A DNA stretch of 64,000 nt from CAKZLS01 sp963786305 (lineage in GTDB: Bacteria > Pseudomonadota > Alphaproteobacteria > Rhodospirillales > Defluviicoccaceae). The position numbers and the translations under genes were made by a program. A model generated the notes under the pieces. That model searched no databases and was not told the DNA's origin. It saw only the letters and a list, made by a program, of their open reading frames with translations. Below, in pieces: positions 9,409-18,420 of this stretch. Position 1 is the first letter of the stretch, and the number at the start of each line of letters is the position of its first letter. The stretch covers positions 248,001-312,000 of the forward strand of contig CAWAYL010000008.1 in assembly GCA_963786305.1 (NCBI GenBank), given 5' to 3'.

Positions 9409-12400
9409 TCAGTTGATGGTACTAAGCGTCCGATGCTGTAGCTGCGCGCGGTAGACGCCGAGGTAGGCCTGGAAGTTTTCCGCCTGTTTGACCTGGTTCG
9501 ACCAATCGCGCCCGGCCACGTCGCCGCCGGCTTGCGCGCCGGTAATCAGATCAAAGGCGTCGCGGAGCGGCGACGCCGACATGGCGGCGTCGAAATCCTT
9601 GCGCAGGCGCGACACGCCCTCTTCGTCTCCCGCGAGGGTAAGGGCGACGGCGAGATTGAGCACGAGGCGCGCGTGGCGTTCGCTTAGAGGTTTGGCGGGA
9701 TCCGCGTCGGATTTACTCACGATCCGGCTCAGGGTCTGGCTGGCGTTGCGCCAGTCTTCGCTTGCCCAATAGACGTCGGAGCGGATGAGGTCCGCTTCCA
9801 GGCTGTCGTCGCCGTTGAGCATGGAAAGGGCGTGCTTCGGTTTCCCGAGCGCGCTCAGCGCCTCAGCCGCGAGCCGGCCGCGCTGCCGGTTGAGGTCTTC
9901 CGGCAGGTCGCTCGCGGCGGACAGGTGAAGCGCGTCCAACGCGGCCTGGGGATGGCGGTTCAACTGGTGTACGAGCGCCAGCCGGGCGCCCACTTTCGCT
10001 TTGTCGACGCCGGTCAGCCGGTAGCGCACCTGTTTCTCGAGGAGAGCCGCCGCATCGTCCAGCAGATCCACCTCCACCAGCCGGTCCGCCAGCTTGCGGA
10101 TCATTTCGTCGCCCTTGTCGCCCGTTGGCGTCAGTTCCTGAAATTCCCGGTACAGAGCGATCGTGGACACGGCGGGCAGATTGTCGGCATGACCATTGAG
10201 GAACAGGCGCTCGAAGGTCTCGCTCATTTGCTTGGTGATCTCGGGGGCTTGCCGATCGGCGGGAAAATGCCCCGCCACCTCGCGCAATGTTCTCAGCCCG
10301 CCCAGATAGTCCTCTTCTTCTTGATAGAGTTCGGCGAGGCGGCGCAGCAAGCGGACCTCCAGGGCGCCCCCCCGCCATGCGAAGCGCAAGCCTTCGAGGG
10401 CCTCGATGGCCTGCTGGCGGGTGATGTCGCCGGTTTTCAGTGAGAGCTCGGCGCTGGCCATGGAGGCCTTCGCGCCGCTATGCCGATCCGGGCCCGCGGT
10501 GACATTCGCCCATATCTCGAGGGCGCCAGCGTAGTCGCCGATGGCTTCGAGATAGCGCCCGCGCAGGTATTCCAGCCGTATTTTCTCCGAAGCGGTGGAA
10601 ACCTCGGCTTCCAGCACCTCCATGAGCGTGTTTGCCGGACCGGCCTGATCGGCCGCGATCGCCGCTTCCGCCAGCAATAGGTTGAGCTTTGTCCGCAGCG
10701 CCTTGGGATAGGTCCGGGTGATGGCGACACTGTCGCTAAAGTCGACGGCGGCCCGGGAGAACTGGCCTTCGGTCGCTTCCACGGCGGCCCGCCACAGCGA
10801 CGCCTCGTCGTTGCCGTCCAGGCTGTCGTGAAACAGGTCCTCGCGCGCTTCGCCCACCCGCCCGAGGAGCAGCCGGCTGACGCCGCGCATGGCCCTGAAC
10901 TCCGGCTGATTCTCGATCTCCGGGCGGTGCTGAGCCGTCAGGGTCAGAGCGCCGAACGCCTCGGCGGCGTAGGTGTGGGCGAGGAAAAAGCGCGCGAATT
11001 CCATGCGGGCCTTTTCCTTTTCCATCGGCGCGGCGTCGATGACCGCGCTCTCGAGCGCGTGGCGCCGGGTGCCGAAGTCGATGGCGGGCGGGCCGATCCA
11101 TCGTTCCAGAGCCAGCAGCCGCGTCAGACCCTCGGGCGAGCCGACGCGGGCGCCGGCCTGGATTTCCTTGGATACGGGCGAGACGCTCAGATCGGTTGCG
11201 GTGGTAATTTCGATGCCGTCGGCCAGGGACCGGACCCGCAGATTGTCGATGAACGGCTGGATGACGACCCCCTGGGCGGTGGCCAGCAGCCGCAACTGCG
11301 GGTAGGTGTAGGCCCGGCTCACGCCGTGGCCGAGCGGTATGACGGGCACGACGATGAGGTTGTCGCCCACCTCGGGGTCGGTAATCCCGATGGGATCGCC
11401 CGGCTCCGGCACGGGAAGAAACAGGCGTATTTCGCCGTTTTCGTCGACTTCCGCGCGGGCTTCGATGCTGTTCTGGGCGGCAAGGGGATGCTCGGCCAAC
11501 CGCAACACCCAGGTCAATCCGTCCCGCGCGACACGCGGGTTGACGTCATCTGGGGTGCTCATACGCAGAGCGGTGGCCCGCTGAACCGGTATCGCCTCGA
11601 GATCGCGAATGAGCGTGTCGGTGCCGATGGGCGCGGTCACCTCCTGGTTGACCGGCGCATCGAAGACGACCCAAAGCGCCCCGGCGCGGCGGAACACCGC
11701 GGCGCCCACCGGCTGGTCCCAGTCGAAACGCCAGTCGGCGGACTTCGTCGCTTCGCTCTCCAGGATTTCGGCGGCGGCCTCGGTCGCTTCGCTCTCCGGC
11801 GTTTCGGTGGCGGCCACCGTCGCCGGGGCATCGGGTTTCGCTGTCTCACCCGTTTTTGGCGGCGCCATCCGGTCCGCCGGTACCGTTTGTTCGCTCTGAG
11901 GCGCGCCGGGCGGCAAGTCGCCTGGTTTCGCGGCCCTCGTCGGATCGCCAGCGCTGTTCTCGGTGGTCTCGGCTGCGTCACCGCCGCTCGGTTCGGTGAT
12001 CTCGGTCGTGGTGCCGGGGCTCGGCTCGGCCGGTTTCGACGCCTCGGGCTTCGATTCCGTACGCTTCGATTCCGCAGGTTTCAATTCTGGCCGGGGGCCC
12101 GCGCTCTCGGAGCCGGGCTCGACCACCTCGGCGTCGGCGGGAAGGGGAATGTTCGCGGCTTCGGCGTCGGATCCCAGCACGTCGACGACCACCCTGTTGC
12201 CAATCCGGAAATGGCGCGCCTTCGAAGCCTCGGGCACCGTCAGGGTGACCGTGGCGGTGTCGCCCGAAGAGTGGGCCGATCCGCTCTGGACGTACTTGAG
12301 CGGCCTGCGCTCGAGCCGGCGGAGGTTGAAGCGGGCCGCATGATCGAAGACGATCGAGGTGGACGTTCCCGATCGGAAGACCGTGTACGCGACGCGCGTC

Positions 12401-12933
12401 GGCCAATCGAAGACGATCCGGCTGAAGCCGGGATGCTCGCCGGTGCGGACCCGCACGGAAGCCGGCTCGGGCGGCGTCGCGGACTTGGACGCCGCGGAGG
12501 ACTCGGGTGCCGCCGCCGTTTGCAGATCGAGACGGGATGTGGCCGGCGAGCCCCTGGACAGGTCGACGACGACCGCATTGTCCAGTGCGAAGCTGCGCGC
12601 GGAGACGCCTTCGCGGAGCGGGATCACGACCGAATGGCCGTCGGCCTCCGGCTCCACCACCCCCAGGTACTGTCCCAGCGACTCGGAGGCCGGGTCGTAG
12701 TTGGCGACAATGGGTCGTTGGAAGCGGATGATCAGGCGATCGCGATTCCCACCGGTCTCGTATGTCACCGGCGATGGCCAGAAAAACATCAGCCGCCCGA
12801 AATCGTCATGGTTTGCGGCGCGGATTTGCACCGGATCGGCTTCCGCCGGCGGCGTGGATGCCGCGAGCGCGCCGACGCAGGCCAGCGCCCAAGCCGCACG
12901 GGAGAGGAGGCCGGGGCAGGGGCGTCGCGCCAT
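9409..12933 (-). CDS. Large periplasmic TPR protein of the flagellar/MotB-like cluster
   Basis: This protein of about 1,174 residues has a Sec signal peptide ending near PPAEAD. Residues about 30-280 contain two AMIN-like beta segments with parallel motifs (DFGRLMFFWPSPVTYE and GFSRIVFDWPTRVAYT). A Pro/Glu/Thr-rich low-complexity linker follows (about 280-400), then a third similar segment (DWRFDWDQPVGAAVF). The C-terminal half is TPR-like helical repeats. AMIN domains bind peptidoglycan-related structures, so a periplasmic scaffold for the stator or rod is plausible but unproven. ATG 12933 overlaps the upstream motB-like stop (TGATG); a GTG one codon earlier is possible. It is the last gene of the fliL-fliM-DUF6468-motE-motB-like run. 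Confidence 0.75.
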   Translation of the reverse strand: MARRPCPGLLSRAAWALACVGALAASTPPAEADPVQIRAANHDDFGRLMFFWPSPVTYETGGNRDRLIIRFQRPIVANYDPASESLGQYLGVVEPEADGHSVVIPLREGVSARSFALDNAVVVDLSRGSPATSRLDLQTAAAPESSAASKSATPPEPASVRVRTGEHPGFSRIVFDWPTRVAYTVFRSGTSTSIVFDHAARFNLRRLERRPLKYVQSGSAHSSGDTATVTLTVPEASKARHFRIGNRVVVDVLGSDAEAANIPLPADAEVVEPGSESAGPRPELKPAESKRTESKPEASKPAEPSPGTTTEITEPSGGDAAETTENSAGDPTRAAKPGDLPPGAPQSEQTVPADRMAPPKTGETAKPDAPATVAATETPESEATEAAAEILESEATKSADWRFDWDQPVGAAVFRRAGALWVVFDAPVNQEVTAPIGTDTLIRDLEAIPVQRATALRMSTPDDVNPRVARDGLTWVLRLAEHPLAAQNSIEARAEVDENGEIRLFLPVPEPGDPIGITDPEVGDNLIVVPVIPLGHGVSRAYTYPQLRLLATAQGVVIQPFIDNLRVRSLADGIEITTATDLSVSPVSKEIQAGARVGSPEGLTRLLALERWIGPPAIDFGTRRHALESAVIDAAPMEKEKARMEFARFFLAHTYAAEAFGALTLTAQHRPEIENQPEFRAMRGVSRLLLGRVGEAREDLFHDSLDGNDEASLWRAAVEATEGQFSRAAVDFSDSVAITRTYPKALRTKLNLLLAEAAIAADQAGPANTLMEVLEAEVSTASEKIRLEYLRGRYLEAIGDYAGALEIWANVTAGPDRHSGAKASMASAELSLKTGDITRQQAIEALEGLRFAWRGGALEVRLLRRLAELYQEEEDYLGGLRTLREVAGHFPADRQAPEITKQMSETFERLFLNGHADNLPAVSTIALYREFQELTPTGDKGDEMIRKLADRLVEVDLLDDAAALLEKQVRYRLTGVDKAKVGARLALVHQLNRHPQAALDALHLSAASDLPEDLNRQRGRLAAEALSALGKPKHALSMLNGDDSLEADLIRSDVYWASEDWRNASQTLSRIVSKSDADPAKPLSERHARLVLNLAVALTLAGDEEGVSRLRKDFDAAMSASPLRDAFDLITGAQAGGDVAGRDWSNQVKQAENFQAYLGVYRAQLQHRTLSTIN

Positions 12934-13646
12934 CACGGTGTCCCGGCCGTGGCAAAGACGACAATGTCGACGCGGCGCGCGAGCGCATGACGCTCGGCCT
13001 CGCTCATCGGCGGAAGGTCGTCATAGCGGCTGTCGGCAAAACCATAAGCAACGATGTCCTTTTCGTAACCCGAGCGCCGCAGCATATTGGCGGCGGCGGC
13101 GGCGCGGGCGAGCGACAGTTCCCAGTTGGATGCGTACTCGGGGCTGCTCAGCGGCGCGGGATCGCTGTGTCCGTTCACGCCGATCTGGTTCCCCAGCGAG
13201 CGCAGCATGCCGCCCAGATTGAATAGCGCGTTCCGGGCCCTTTCGGACAGCACCGCGCGACCCGGGTCGAACAACAGATCGCCCGGCAGGGCAACAATCA
13301 GGCGATCGGCACGCCGCATAATGTGACTCTCCGCCAAAAGCGCATCGCTCTTTAAGGATTGTTGCAGCAAGGTTGCAAGGTAATCCAGGTCAATTACGCG
13401 TTTTTGCGACACTTTGGCGGTATTGAAAAGCGACGGATACGGTGCGACGGCGTCGACCCTCCGTGGATTGAGAGATTCACTGAGCGAGTCCACCGTGGAT
13501 TGCCAGCGATCGACCTTGACGCTGTACATGGAAAAAAGAAGCACGAAAAAGGCGAGCAGCAGCGAGATCAGGTCGCTGAAGGTAATCATCCAGGTCCGCC
13601 GGCTAACGCCGGGTTTCAGGGGAGACCCGTCCGCTTCAGGGTTCAT
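12933..13646 (-). CDS. OmpA/MotB-like flagellar motor protein, second copy
   Basis: A single transmembrane helix near the N-terminus (FSDLISLLLAFFVLLFSMYS) follows RRTWMI, the typical MotB-like plug/TM arrangement. The C-terminal OmpA-like peptidoglycan-binding domain has IGVNGHSDP, ELSLARAAAAANMLRRSGY and ADSRYDDLPP. This architecture anchors stator or stator-like complexes to peptidoglycan. ATG 13646 (MNPEADG) is preferred over the start at 13679 because it reduces the overlap with the preceding gene to 11 bases. No MotA partner is in the window, so this may be an auxiliary stator-associated protein rather than MotB itself. Confidence 0.8.
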   Translation of the reverse strand: MNPEADGSPLKPGVSRRTWMITFSDLISLLLAFFVLLFSMYSVKVDRWQSTVDSLSESLNPRRVDAVAPYPSLFNTAKVSQKRVIDLDYLATLLQQSLKSDALLAESHIMRRADRLIVALPGDLLFDPGRAVLSERARNALFNLGGMLRSLGNQIGVNGHSDPAPLSSPEYASNWELSLARAAAAANMLRRSGYEKDIVAYGFADSRYDDLPPMSEAERHALARRVDIVVFATAGTP

Positions 13647-14410
13647 CGCGGCTCTCCGTCGAGACGGCCGGACCGACACGGTCGACGCGATTCGCGTCGC
13701 GTCCGCGGACGAGAAATGTCAAGGTGACGTCTCGCGGATCGCCCGGTTCGATGGCGACGGAAATGGCGTTGGCGGGCGCTCCCCGGGCGAGCATCTTGCG
13801 CGCGAACGCGCCGGCGCGCTCGACCTCCGGCGTGGCGCCGATAGGGAGGCTGTCACCGATGGCATAGGGACTGCCGATGGCGAATTCCAGTTCGAAGGAG
13901 ATCCCGGGGGGACGGTTGCTCAATTCGGCGACGATCCTGTCGAGCAGCGCTTCCTGAAACGCCCGGATATCGGCCGTCCCGGGTTGGAACAGGCTGTCGG
14001 CCGGTAATGAGATCTGCATCATCTCGCCCGATTTCACCACCCTTACCTTCGCCACCCGCAGCCGTTCGGACACCAGAGCGGCGATCCGTTCGTGGAACAT
14101 ATGTCCGGCCATCTCCTGGCCGACCGTGTCGGGGCGATCGGCCAGCAGCGGGGCGGACCGCGAGTCCGGCTTAAAGGTGGACGCAACGCTGGCCATGACC
14201 TTGGTGGTTTTCTGCCTCTTCGCGCGCGGAGATGCTGACGAGCACGATGAAGAACACGAGGACCAGCAGGTACAGGCTCAGGAACGGCGCTGTGGCGGCC
14301 GCTCGGTCATGATCGCGCGCCGTCGCAGGCTCCGCTAACGCATTGTCCCCGGCATTGGCGGGCGGCGTGTCGTGCGAGCGCGCATGGTCCATGAGGGGTG
14401 GAACGCTCAC
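13636..14410 (-). CDS. OmpA/MotB-like membrane protein, first copy, frameshifted
   Basis: The N-terminal part has one transmembrane helix (FLSLYLLVLVFFIVLVSISA). The C-terminal part begins KTTKVMASVASTFKP and continues to a degenerate OmpA-like domain (PIGATPEVERAGAFARKMLA). The two parts are in different frames. Removing one base near 14208 in the GCAGAAAAC stretch joins them into about 257 residues with the layout of MotB-like proteins, in which a 'VM.S....F' segment directly follows the helix. The GTG start at 14410 overlaps the motE stop. Two adjacent MotB-like paralogues are a recognised alphaproteobacterial arrangement. Confidence 0.72.
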
Positions 14411-15123
14411 GCGCCTCCGGGCTTGTTCTTGGTGGCGGTCTCGCGCTGTTCCATCCGCCGCAGGCGCGCGAGTTCCACCGTTACTTCCTTGGCCTTGCCG
14501 GGGTTCATCTCAGCCATGATCGGAGCCAGCTTCCGTTCCTTCATGCCTTCGGCCACGAGCAGCAAGGTGTCCATGTCGAGTTCCTGAAAGATGCGGGCGG
14601 CGTCCTTTGGCTTCATGTTCTCGTAAATCTTCACCAGGGAGCGGATCTGTCCGTCCTGCTGGTCGTCATAGACCTTGATCAGGCTGTCGAGTGACGCCTG
14701 CATGGCCTTCAGTTCCTTGACTTTCTGGTCGATGCGCGTTTCCGCCGCTTTGAGAAGCGCGTCGCGCTGGGCGATTTCCCGCTCCCAGTCGTTCAGCGTG
14801 TTACGGCGCTCGGCCAACTGGTCGAGCAGTTGCATCTGCGAGGCGCTGGTCATCCTTTGCCGGTCCGGTCCCGAGGCGTGGGTGAAGTCCGGGGCATTCA
14901 TTTCCGGAGAGGGCACCGCCTCCGTCGCTGAGCCGTCTCCTGCTTCTGACGTTGCCTGATTTTGCTCCGGCGCGGGCTGCGCAAGGGCGGCGCTGAACGA
15001 GATGGACGTATCGAACACGGTGTCCAGTCCGTTCCAGATGGCCCCCAGTTTGACCGTCAGCATCAGTGAGGCCGCGAACAGGGTGACCGGCAGAAGCCGG
15101 AACCGCGAGAGGAGGAGATGCAT
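14407..15123 (-). CDS. MotE-like flagellar protein with MgtE_N-type domain
   Basis: This 238-residue protein has an N-terminal signal-anchor helix and a long coiled coil (about residues 95-160, RRNTLNDWEREIAQRDALLK). A C-terminal MgtE_N/FliG-like helical domain contains YENMKPKDAARIFQELDMDT and MKERKLAPIMAEMNPGKAKE. In rhizobia MotE is a periplasmic chaperone for MotC, a stator-linked protein. It is the gene before the MotB-like pair and overlaps it by GTGA, supporting a stator-related role. Confidence 0.8.
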   Translation of the reverse strand: MHLLLSRFRLLPVTLFAASLMLTVKLGAIWNGLDTVFDTSISFSAALAQPAPEQNQATSEAGDGSATEAVPSPEMNAPDFTHASGPDRQRMTSASQMQLLDQLAERRNTLNDWEREIAQRDALLKAAETRIDQKVKELKAMQASLDSLIKVYDDQQDGQIRSLVKIYENMKPKDAARIFQELDMDTLLLVAEGMKERKLAPIMAEMNPGKAKEVTVELARLRRMEQRETATKNKPGGA

Positions 15124-15138
15124 GAGGTTTCCTTCGCG

Positions 15139-15582
15139 TCAGCTGGCGGACCGCAGCGCCTGGAGGAGATCGCGTTCCGCCTGCGAGCGAGGCGGCGCCT
15201 GTTCGGCGGGTGCGGCGACCCGCAAGCGCGGAGGTGTCGGCCGCGCGGCGGCGGCGGGGCGTTCTCCCGCATTGCGCGCGGAGCGGATCTGGTTCTCTAG
15301 CTGATCGGCCGCGCCCCCGGCGCGATCGATGAGAAACGTAAGATCTTCCTTCAGGCTCTGCGCCTTTTCGATGCCCTCGCTGAGCGAGTCGGCGTCAACG
15401 GTCAGATTGTAGCTGGCCTCGGTGGCGCGGGCTGTCGCCTGTTGAAACTCGGCGGTCAGTTTTTCCAGGTCCGCGCGATCGCGGCGCAGTTTCGCGAGGC
15501 GATGGTTGAGCACCCCGGCGAGACCGATGGTGATCGCAAGCAAACCGGCGACAAAGATTTCAAGGGCAAGCGCAAAGGTCAT
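15139..15582 (-). CDS. DUF6468-like flagellar-cluster membrane protein
   Basis: This 147-residue protein has one N-terminal transmembrane helix (LEIFVAGLLAITIGLAGVLN) followed by a coiled coil (LAKLRRDRADLEKLTAEFQQ) and a proline/alanine-rich tail. Proteins of this form between fliM and motE in alphaproteobacteria are, to my recollection, assigned to DUF6468; the domain name is not certain. ATG 15582 overlaps the fliM stop by ATGA. Function is unknown, though its position implies a basal-body or stator-associated role. Confidence 0.72.
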   Translation of the reverse strand: MTFALALEIFVAGLLAITIGLAGVLNHRLAKLRRDRADLEKLTAEFQQATARATEASYNLTVDADSLSEGIEKAQSLKEDLTFLIDRAGGAADQLENQIRSARNAGERPAAAARPTPPRLRVAAPAEQAPPRSQAERDLLQALRSAS

Positions 15583-16709
15583 GATTTTGTTCCTGGACGG
15601 TCTCTCTTTATGCGATGGTCGATCTGGACGGCGATATTCTGGCCCTGGCGGCCCATGGTCGCCGAGAACATCGGCGTGCCTTCGCACCTGAGTTCGATGG
15701 CGGAGTCCGGGGACACGCCGAACATCAGCCGGTTTCCCACCTTGAGATCGAAAATGTCCTTGAGCCGGACCGTTCGTTCGTCGAGAACGGCGGACAGTTC
15801 GATTTCGGTTTGCCACAGCTCCATGGCCAGGTGGTTTTCCCAAATGGTGTCGCGGCCGAATTTCTCGCCCATGAACATCTGCAGCAGAAGTTCGCGGACC
15901 GGTTCGAGCGTGGCATAGGGCAGAACGAGGTCGACACAGCCGCCGCGATCATCCATGTCGACGCGCAAACGCGCGACGATCGCCGCGTTGGCCGGCCGCG
16001 AAATGGCGGCGAAACGGCTGTTGGTCTCAAGCCGGTCGAAACGGAACGTCACCGGGCTGAGCGGTTCGAACGCGAGGCCGATGTCGCCGATCATTACGTG
16101 CACCATCCGCTCGACCAGGCTGCGTTCGATGGACGTGAACGGACGGCCTTCGATGCGCATCAGCGCGTTTCCGCGGCGGCCACCGAGAAGGACGTCCACC
16201 ACCGAGTAGATCAACTGCGAGTCGACCGACATCAGGGCGTAGTTGTCCCATTCCTCGGCCTTGATGACGCTCAGCATGGTCGGTTGCGGCAGGCTCCCCA
16301 GATACTCGCCGAAGCGGACGGACTCGACGCTTTCCAGCGACACCTCGACGTTGTCCGAAGTAAAGTTGCGCAAACTGGTGGAGAGCAGGCGAACCAGCCG
16401 GTCGAACACCACCTCCAGCATCGGCAGGCGCTCATAGGGCACCAGGGCGCTGTTGATGACCGCTTCGATGCCGCCGGCGTCGCCATCAACGGAGTCGTTC
16501 TCGTCGAAACCGAAAAGGCTGTCGATTTCGTCTTGGTTGAGCCCCTCCGGCCCATCGGCGCTCGCGTCCGCCGCGCCGCCGTCGCCGCCGCCGCCGCCAT
16601 CGTTCCCGTCGCCATCGTTCCCATCGCCATCGTTCCCGTCGGCGAAGGCGAGGCTGTCGTCGTCTTGCGCGTCTGTCTGATCCATTTCACCGCTCTTGGG
16701 GTCGGACAT
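15579..16709 (-). CDS. fliM: Flagellar motor switch protein FliM
   Basis: FliM forms the middle of the C-ring and binds CheY-P. A long acidic N-terminal tail carries a Gly/Asp/Asn repeat tract. The CheY-binding/CheC-like core starts about residue 60 (LNQDEIDSLFGFDE, then RLPMLEVVFDRLVRLLSTSL). The switch signatures ALMSVDSQLIYSVVDVLLGG and RMVHVMIGDIGLAFEPLSPV are clear, and a SpoA domain ends the protein. It has 376 residues, longer than typical because of the repeat tract. The CheY-binding N-terminal helix found in other FliMs is displaced to the LNQDEIDSLFGF region. Confidence 0.96.
   Translation of the reverse strand: MSDPKSGEMDQTDAQDDDSLAFADGNDGDGNDGDGNDGGGGGDGGAADASADGPEGLNQDEIDSLFGFDENDSVDGDAGGIEAVINSALVPYERLPMLEVVFDRLVRLLSTSLRNFTSDNVEVSLESVESVRFGEYLGSLPQPTMLSVIKAEEWDNYALMSVDSQLIYSVVDVLLGGRRGNALMRIEGRPFTSIERSLVERMVHVMIGDIGLAFEPLSPVTFRFDRLETNSRFAAISRPANAAIVARLRVDMDDRGGCVDLVLPYATLEPVRELLLQMFMGEKFGRDTIWENHLAMELWQTEIELSAVLDERTVRLKDIFDLKVGNRLMFGVSPDSAIELRCEGTPMFSATMGRQGQNIAVQIDHRIKRDRPGTKS
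16597..16641 (-). repeat. Three tandem 15-bp repeats inside fliM
   Basis: The plus-strand unit CCATCGTTCCCGTCG is repeated three times (the middle copy has one change). It encodes GDGND three times in the FliM N-terminal tail and is a candidate length-variable tract. Confidence 0.9.
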
Positions 16710-16745
16710 GGTCCCTTGTTTCCCTCGTTCGTCGGATGGAGAGCG

Positions 16746-17285
16746 TTACTGCGTGATCATTTCGACGAAAAGCACGTCGTTGATCTGGGCCGGCTTCGCC
16801 GAGGCGCTGACGCGTTTCAGCAATTCCTCGCGCAGCCGGAAGGTGCCGGCGGAACCATTGATGTCTTCCATTCGCAACTCTCGGAGATAGACCTGAAAAT
16901 GGTCCATGATCCGCGGCATGACCCGCTCGATCCGAGGAAGATCCTCGGTGGTGGCCAACTCCAGGTTGACCCGGACCTTGAGGAACCGGGGCTTGCGTTC
17001 GCCGGTGTTGAGACTGACGACGATGTCGGGCAATTCGTAGAACACGGGTTCGGCGGTTTCCGTCCCGGCCATCTCGCCTTCGGTCGCGCCATTTCCGGGG
17101 TTCGATCCCAATACACTGTCGAGCATGCCGGTGTAGAACGCTCCGCCAACACCGCCCGCCAACAGCACAATGCCGCCGACCACCAGCATGAGCAGCTTCT
17201 TCTTCTTCTTCTTCTTGTTGTTGCCGCCCTTCGCGGGTGCCTGAGCCTCCGCGTCCGGCGTGGCGTCCTGTTTGTTTTTCGCCAT
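16746..17285 (-). CDS. fliL: Flagellar basal body-associated protein FliL
   Basis: FliL surrounds the stator and affects torque and surface sensing. This 179-residue protein has a lysine-rich N-terminus (GNNKKKKKKK), one transmembrane helix (LLMLVVGGIVLLAGGVGGAF) and a periplasmic stomatin-like domain. The domain motifs include FYELPDIVVSLNTGERKPRF and the C-terminal LREELLKRVSASAKPAQIND. It is the first gene of the minus-strand fliL-fliM-DUF6468-motE-motB-like operon and is divergent from flgF. Confidence 0.94.
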   Translation of the reverse strand: MAKNKQDATPDAEAQAPAKGGNNKKKKKKKLLMLVVGGIVLLAGGVGGAFYTGMLDSVLGSNPGNGATEGEMAGTETAEPVFYELPDIVVSLNTGERKPRFLKVRVNLELATTEDLPRIERVMPRIMDHFQVYLRELRMEDINGSAGTFRLREELLKRVSASAKPAQINDVLFVEMITQ

Positions 17286-17560
17286 TCGGGCTCCTCGACA
17301 TAAGCGCTCGGCCGCGTAAAACGAATGAGCGACCTACAGATCCAGGACTATAGGCACGGTTGGTTAAGAAGGCGTTGAAGCATTACGAAGAGCGGCGCCG
17401 ATGCGGCGCTTCGCGCGGCGTTCGCGGCTACCCGGCGGGCAGCTGGCGTCGACAGGCGGCAAGAACTGCCGGGTAAAGGCGGCCGGCGGGTCCAGGGGAT
17501 TGCCCGCCGTCGCAACGGGACAAAACTGACAATCCATTGATTTGTTTGGGAAACTTATGC

Positions 17561-17576
17561 TGGCATGCTTCCTGCT
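17561..17576 (+). promoter_or_regulatory. Sigma-54-type promoter upstream of flgF
   Basis: TGGCATGCTTCCTGCT matches the -24/-12 pattern TGGCAY-N5-YTGCT, with correct GG-to-GC spacing. It lies 50 bp before flgF ATG 17626. Class II/III flagellar operons of many alphaproteobacteria use RpoN. Confidence 0.7.
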
Positions 17577-17625
17577 TACCACGTCGTCGACACCCACCGA
17601 TGACAACGGACGATACGCGGTAACC

Positions 17626-18354
17626 ATGGAAAACACTTCTCTCGTCGGCGTTTCTCATCAAGCGGCCCTGCGCCGCCAGATGGAAACCATCGCTCACAAC
17701 ATCGCCAACATGAACAGCACCGGCTTCAAGGCCGAACGCTTGATGTTCGTGGATCATCTCGTCCGCAACCCGGGCAGCGATCAATTCAGCGACCCGAAGC
17801 TTTCCTTCGTCCGCGACGTGGCGACCGTTCGCGATCTTTCCTCCGGGCAACTGCAGCATACCGGCAATCCCTTCGATCTGGCGATCGAGGGAGACGGGTT
17901 CTTCGTCGTGCAGACCCCGGACGGCGATCGCTACACCCGCAACGGCCGTTTGCGCATGGACGACACCGGCCAGGTCGTGACCGATCACGGCATGCCGGTG
18001 CTCACGTCGGGCGGGCAGCCCATCGTTCTGAGTTCCACGGATACGGAAATCTCCGTCGCCCGGGATGGAACGGTTTCCTCGGAGAACGGCGTACTGGGCC
18101 GCTTCCGCGTGGTCCGCTTCGACAATGCGCAGAACCTGAGAATGGTGGCGGGGGGCCTGATGACGTCGGACGACGCCCCTCGCGAAATGGACGCGCCACG
18201 GATCGTCCAGGGCATGCTCGAAGGCTCCAATGTGCAATCCGTCGTCGAGATGGAGCGTATGATCGAGGTGCACCGCGCTTACGACCGCACCAAGAACCTG
18301 GTTTCCGGAGAGCACGAACGCATGCGCAAAATGATGGAAGTATACGCCTCCTAG
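17626..18354 (+). CDS. flgF: Flagellar basal-body rod protein FlgF
   Basis: FlgF is a proximal rod subunit. The flagellar rod N-terminal signature HQAALRRQMETIAHNIANMN and NSTGFKAERLMF are present. The hook-basal body FlgE/F/G core follows (HTGNPFDLAIEGDGFFVVQT), and the C-terminal helix contains MERMIEVHRAYDRTKNLV. ATG 17626 (MENTSLVG) is used because the longer frame from 17542 would run through the sigma-54 promoter. It has 242 residues, normal for FlgF, and is the first gene of flgF-flgG-flgA-flgH. Confidence 0.95.
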   Translation: MENTSLVGVSHQAALRRQMETIAHNIANMNSTGFKAERLMFVDHLVRNPGSDQFSDPKLSFVRDVATVRDLSSGQLQHTGNPFDLAIEGDGFFVVQTPDGDRYTRNGRLRMDDTGQVVTDHGMPVLTSGGQPIVLSSTDTEISVARDGTVSSENGVLGRFRVVRFDNAQNLRMVAGGLMTSDDAPREMDAPRIVQGMLEGSNVQSVVEMERMIEVHRAYDRTKNLVSGEHERMRKMMEVYAS

Positions 18355-18420
18355 CCGGCCGAATGCGGCAGATGACGGCGTTGCCTCGGATCAGACACAC
18401 GAGACGGAAGGGTTAGACAG

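Noticed and set aside
10828..12990. 720-residue plus-strand ORF
   Set aside because: It is the antisense shadow of the large TPR gene: very rich in Arg/Gly/His, with no recognisable motif, while the minus frame has a signal peptide and coupled start.
15615..17303. 562-residue plus-strand ORF
   Set aside because: It lies antisense to fliM and fliL, which are unmistakable; the composition is shadow-like.
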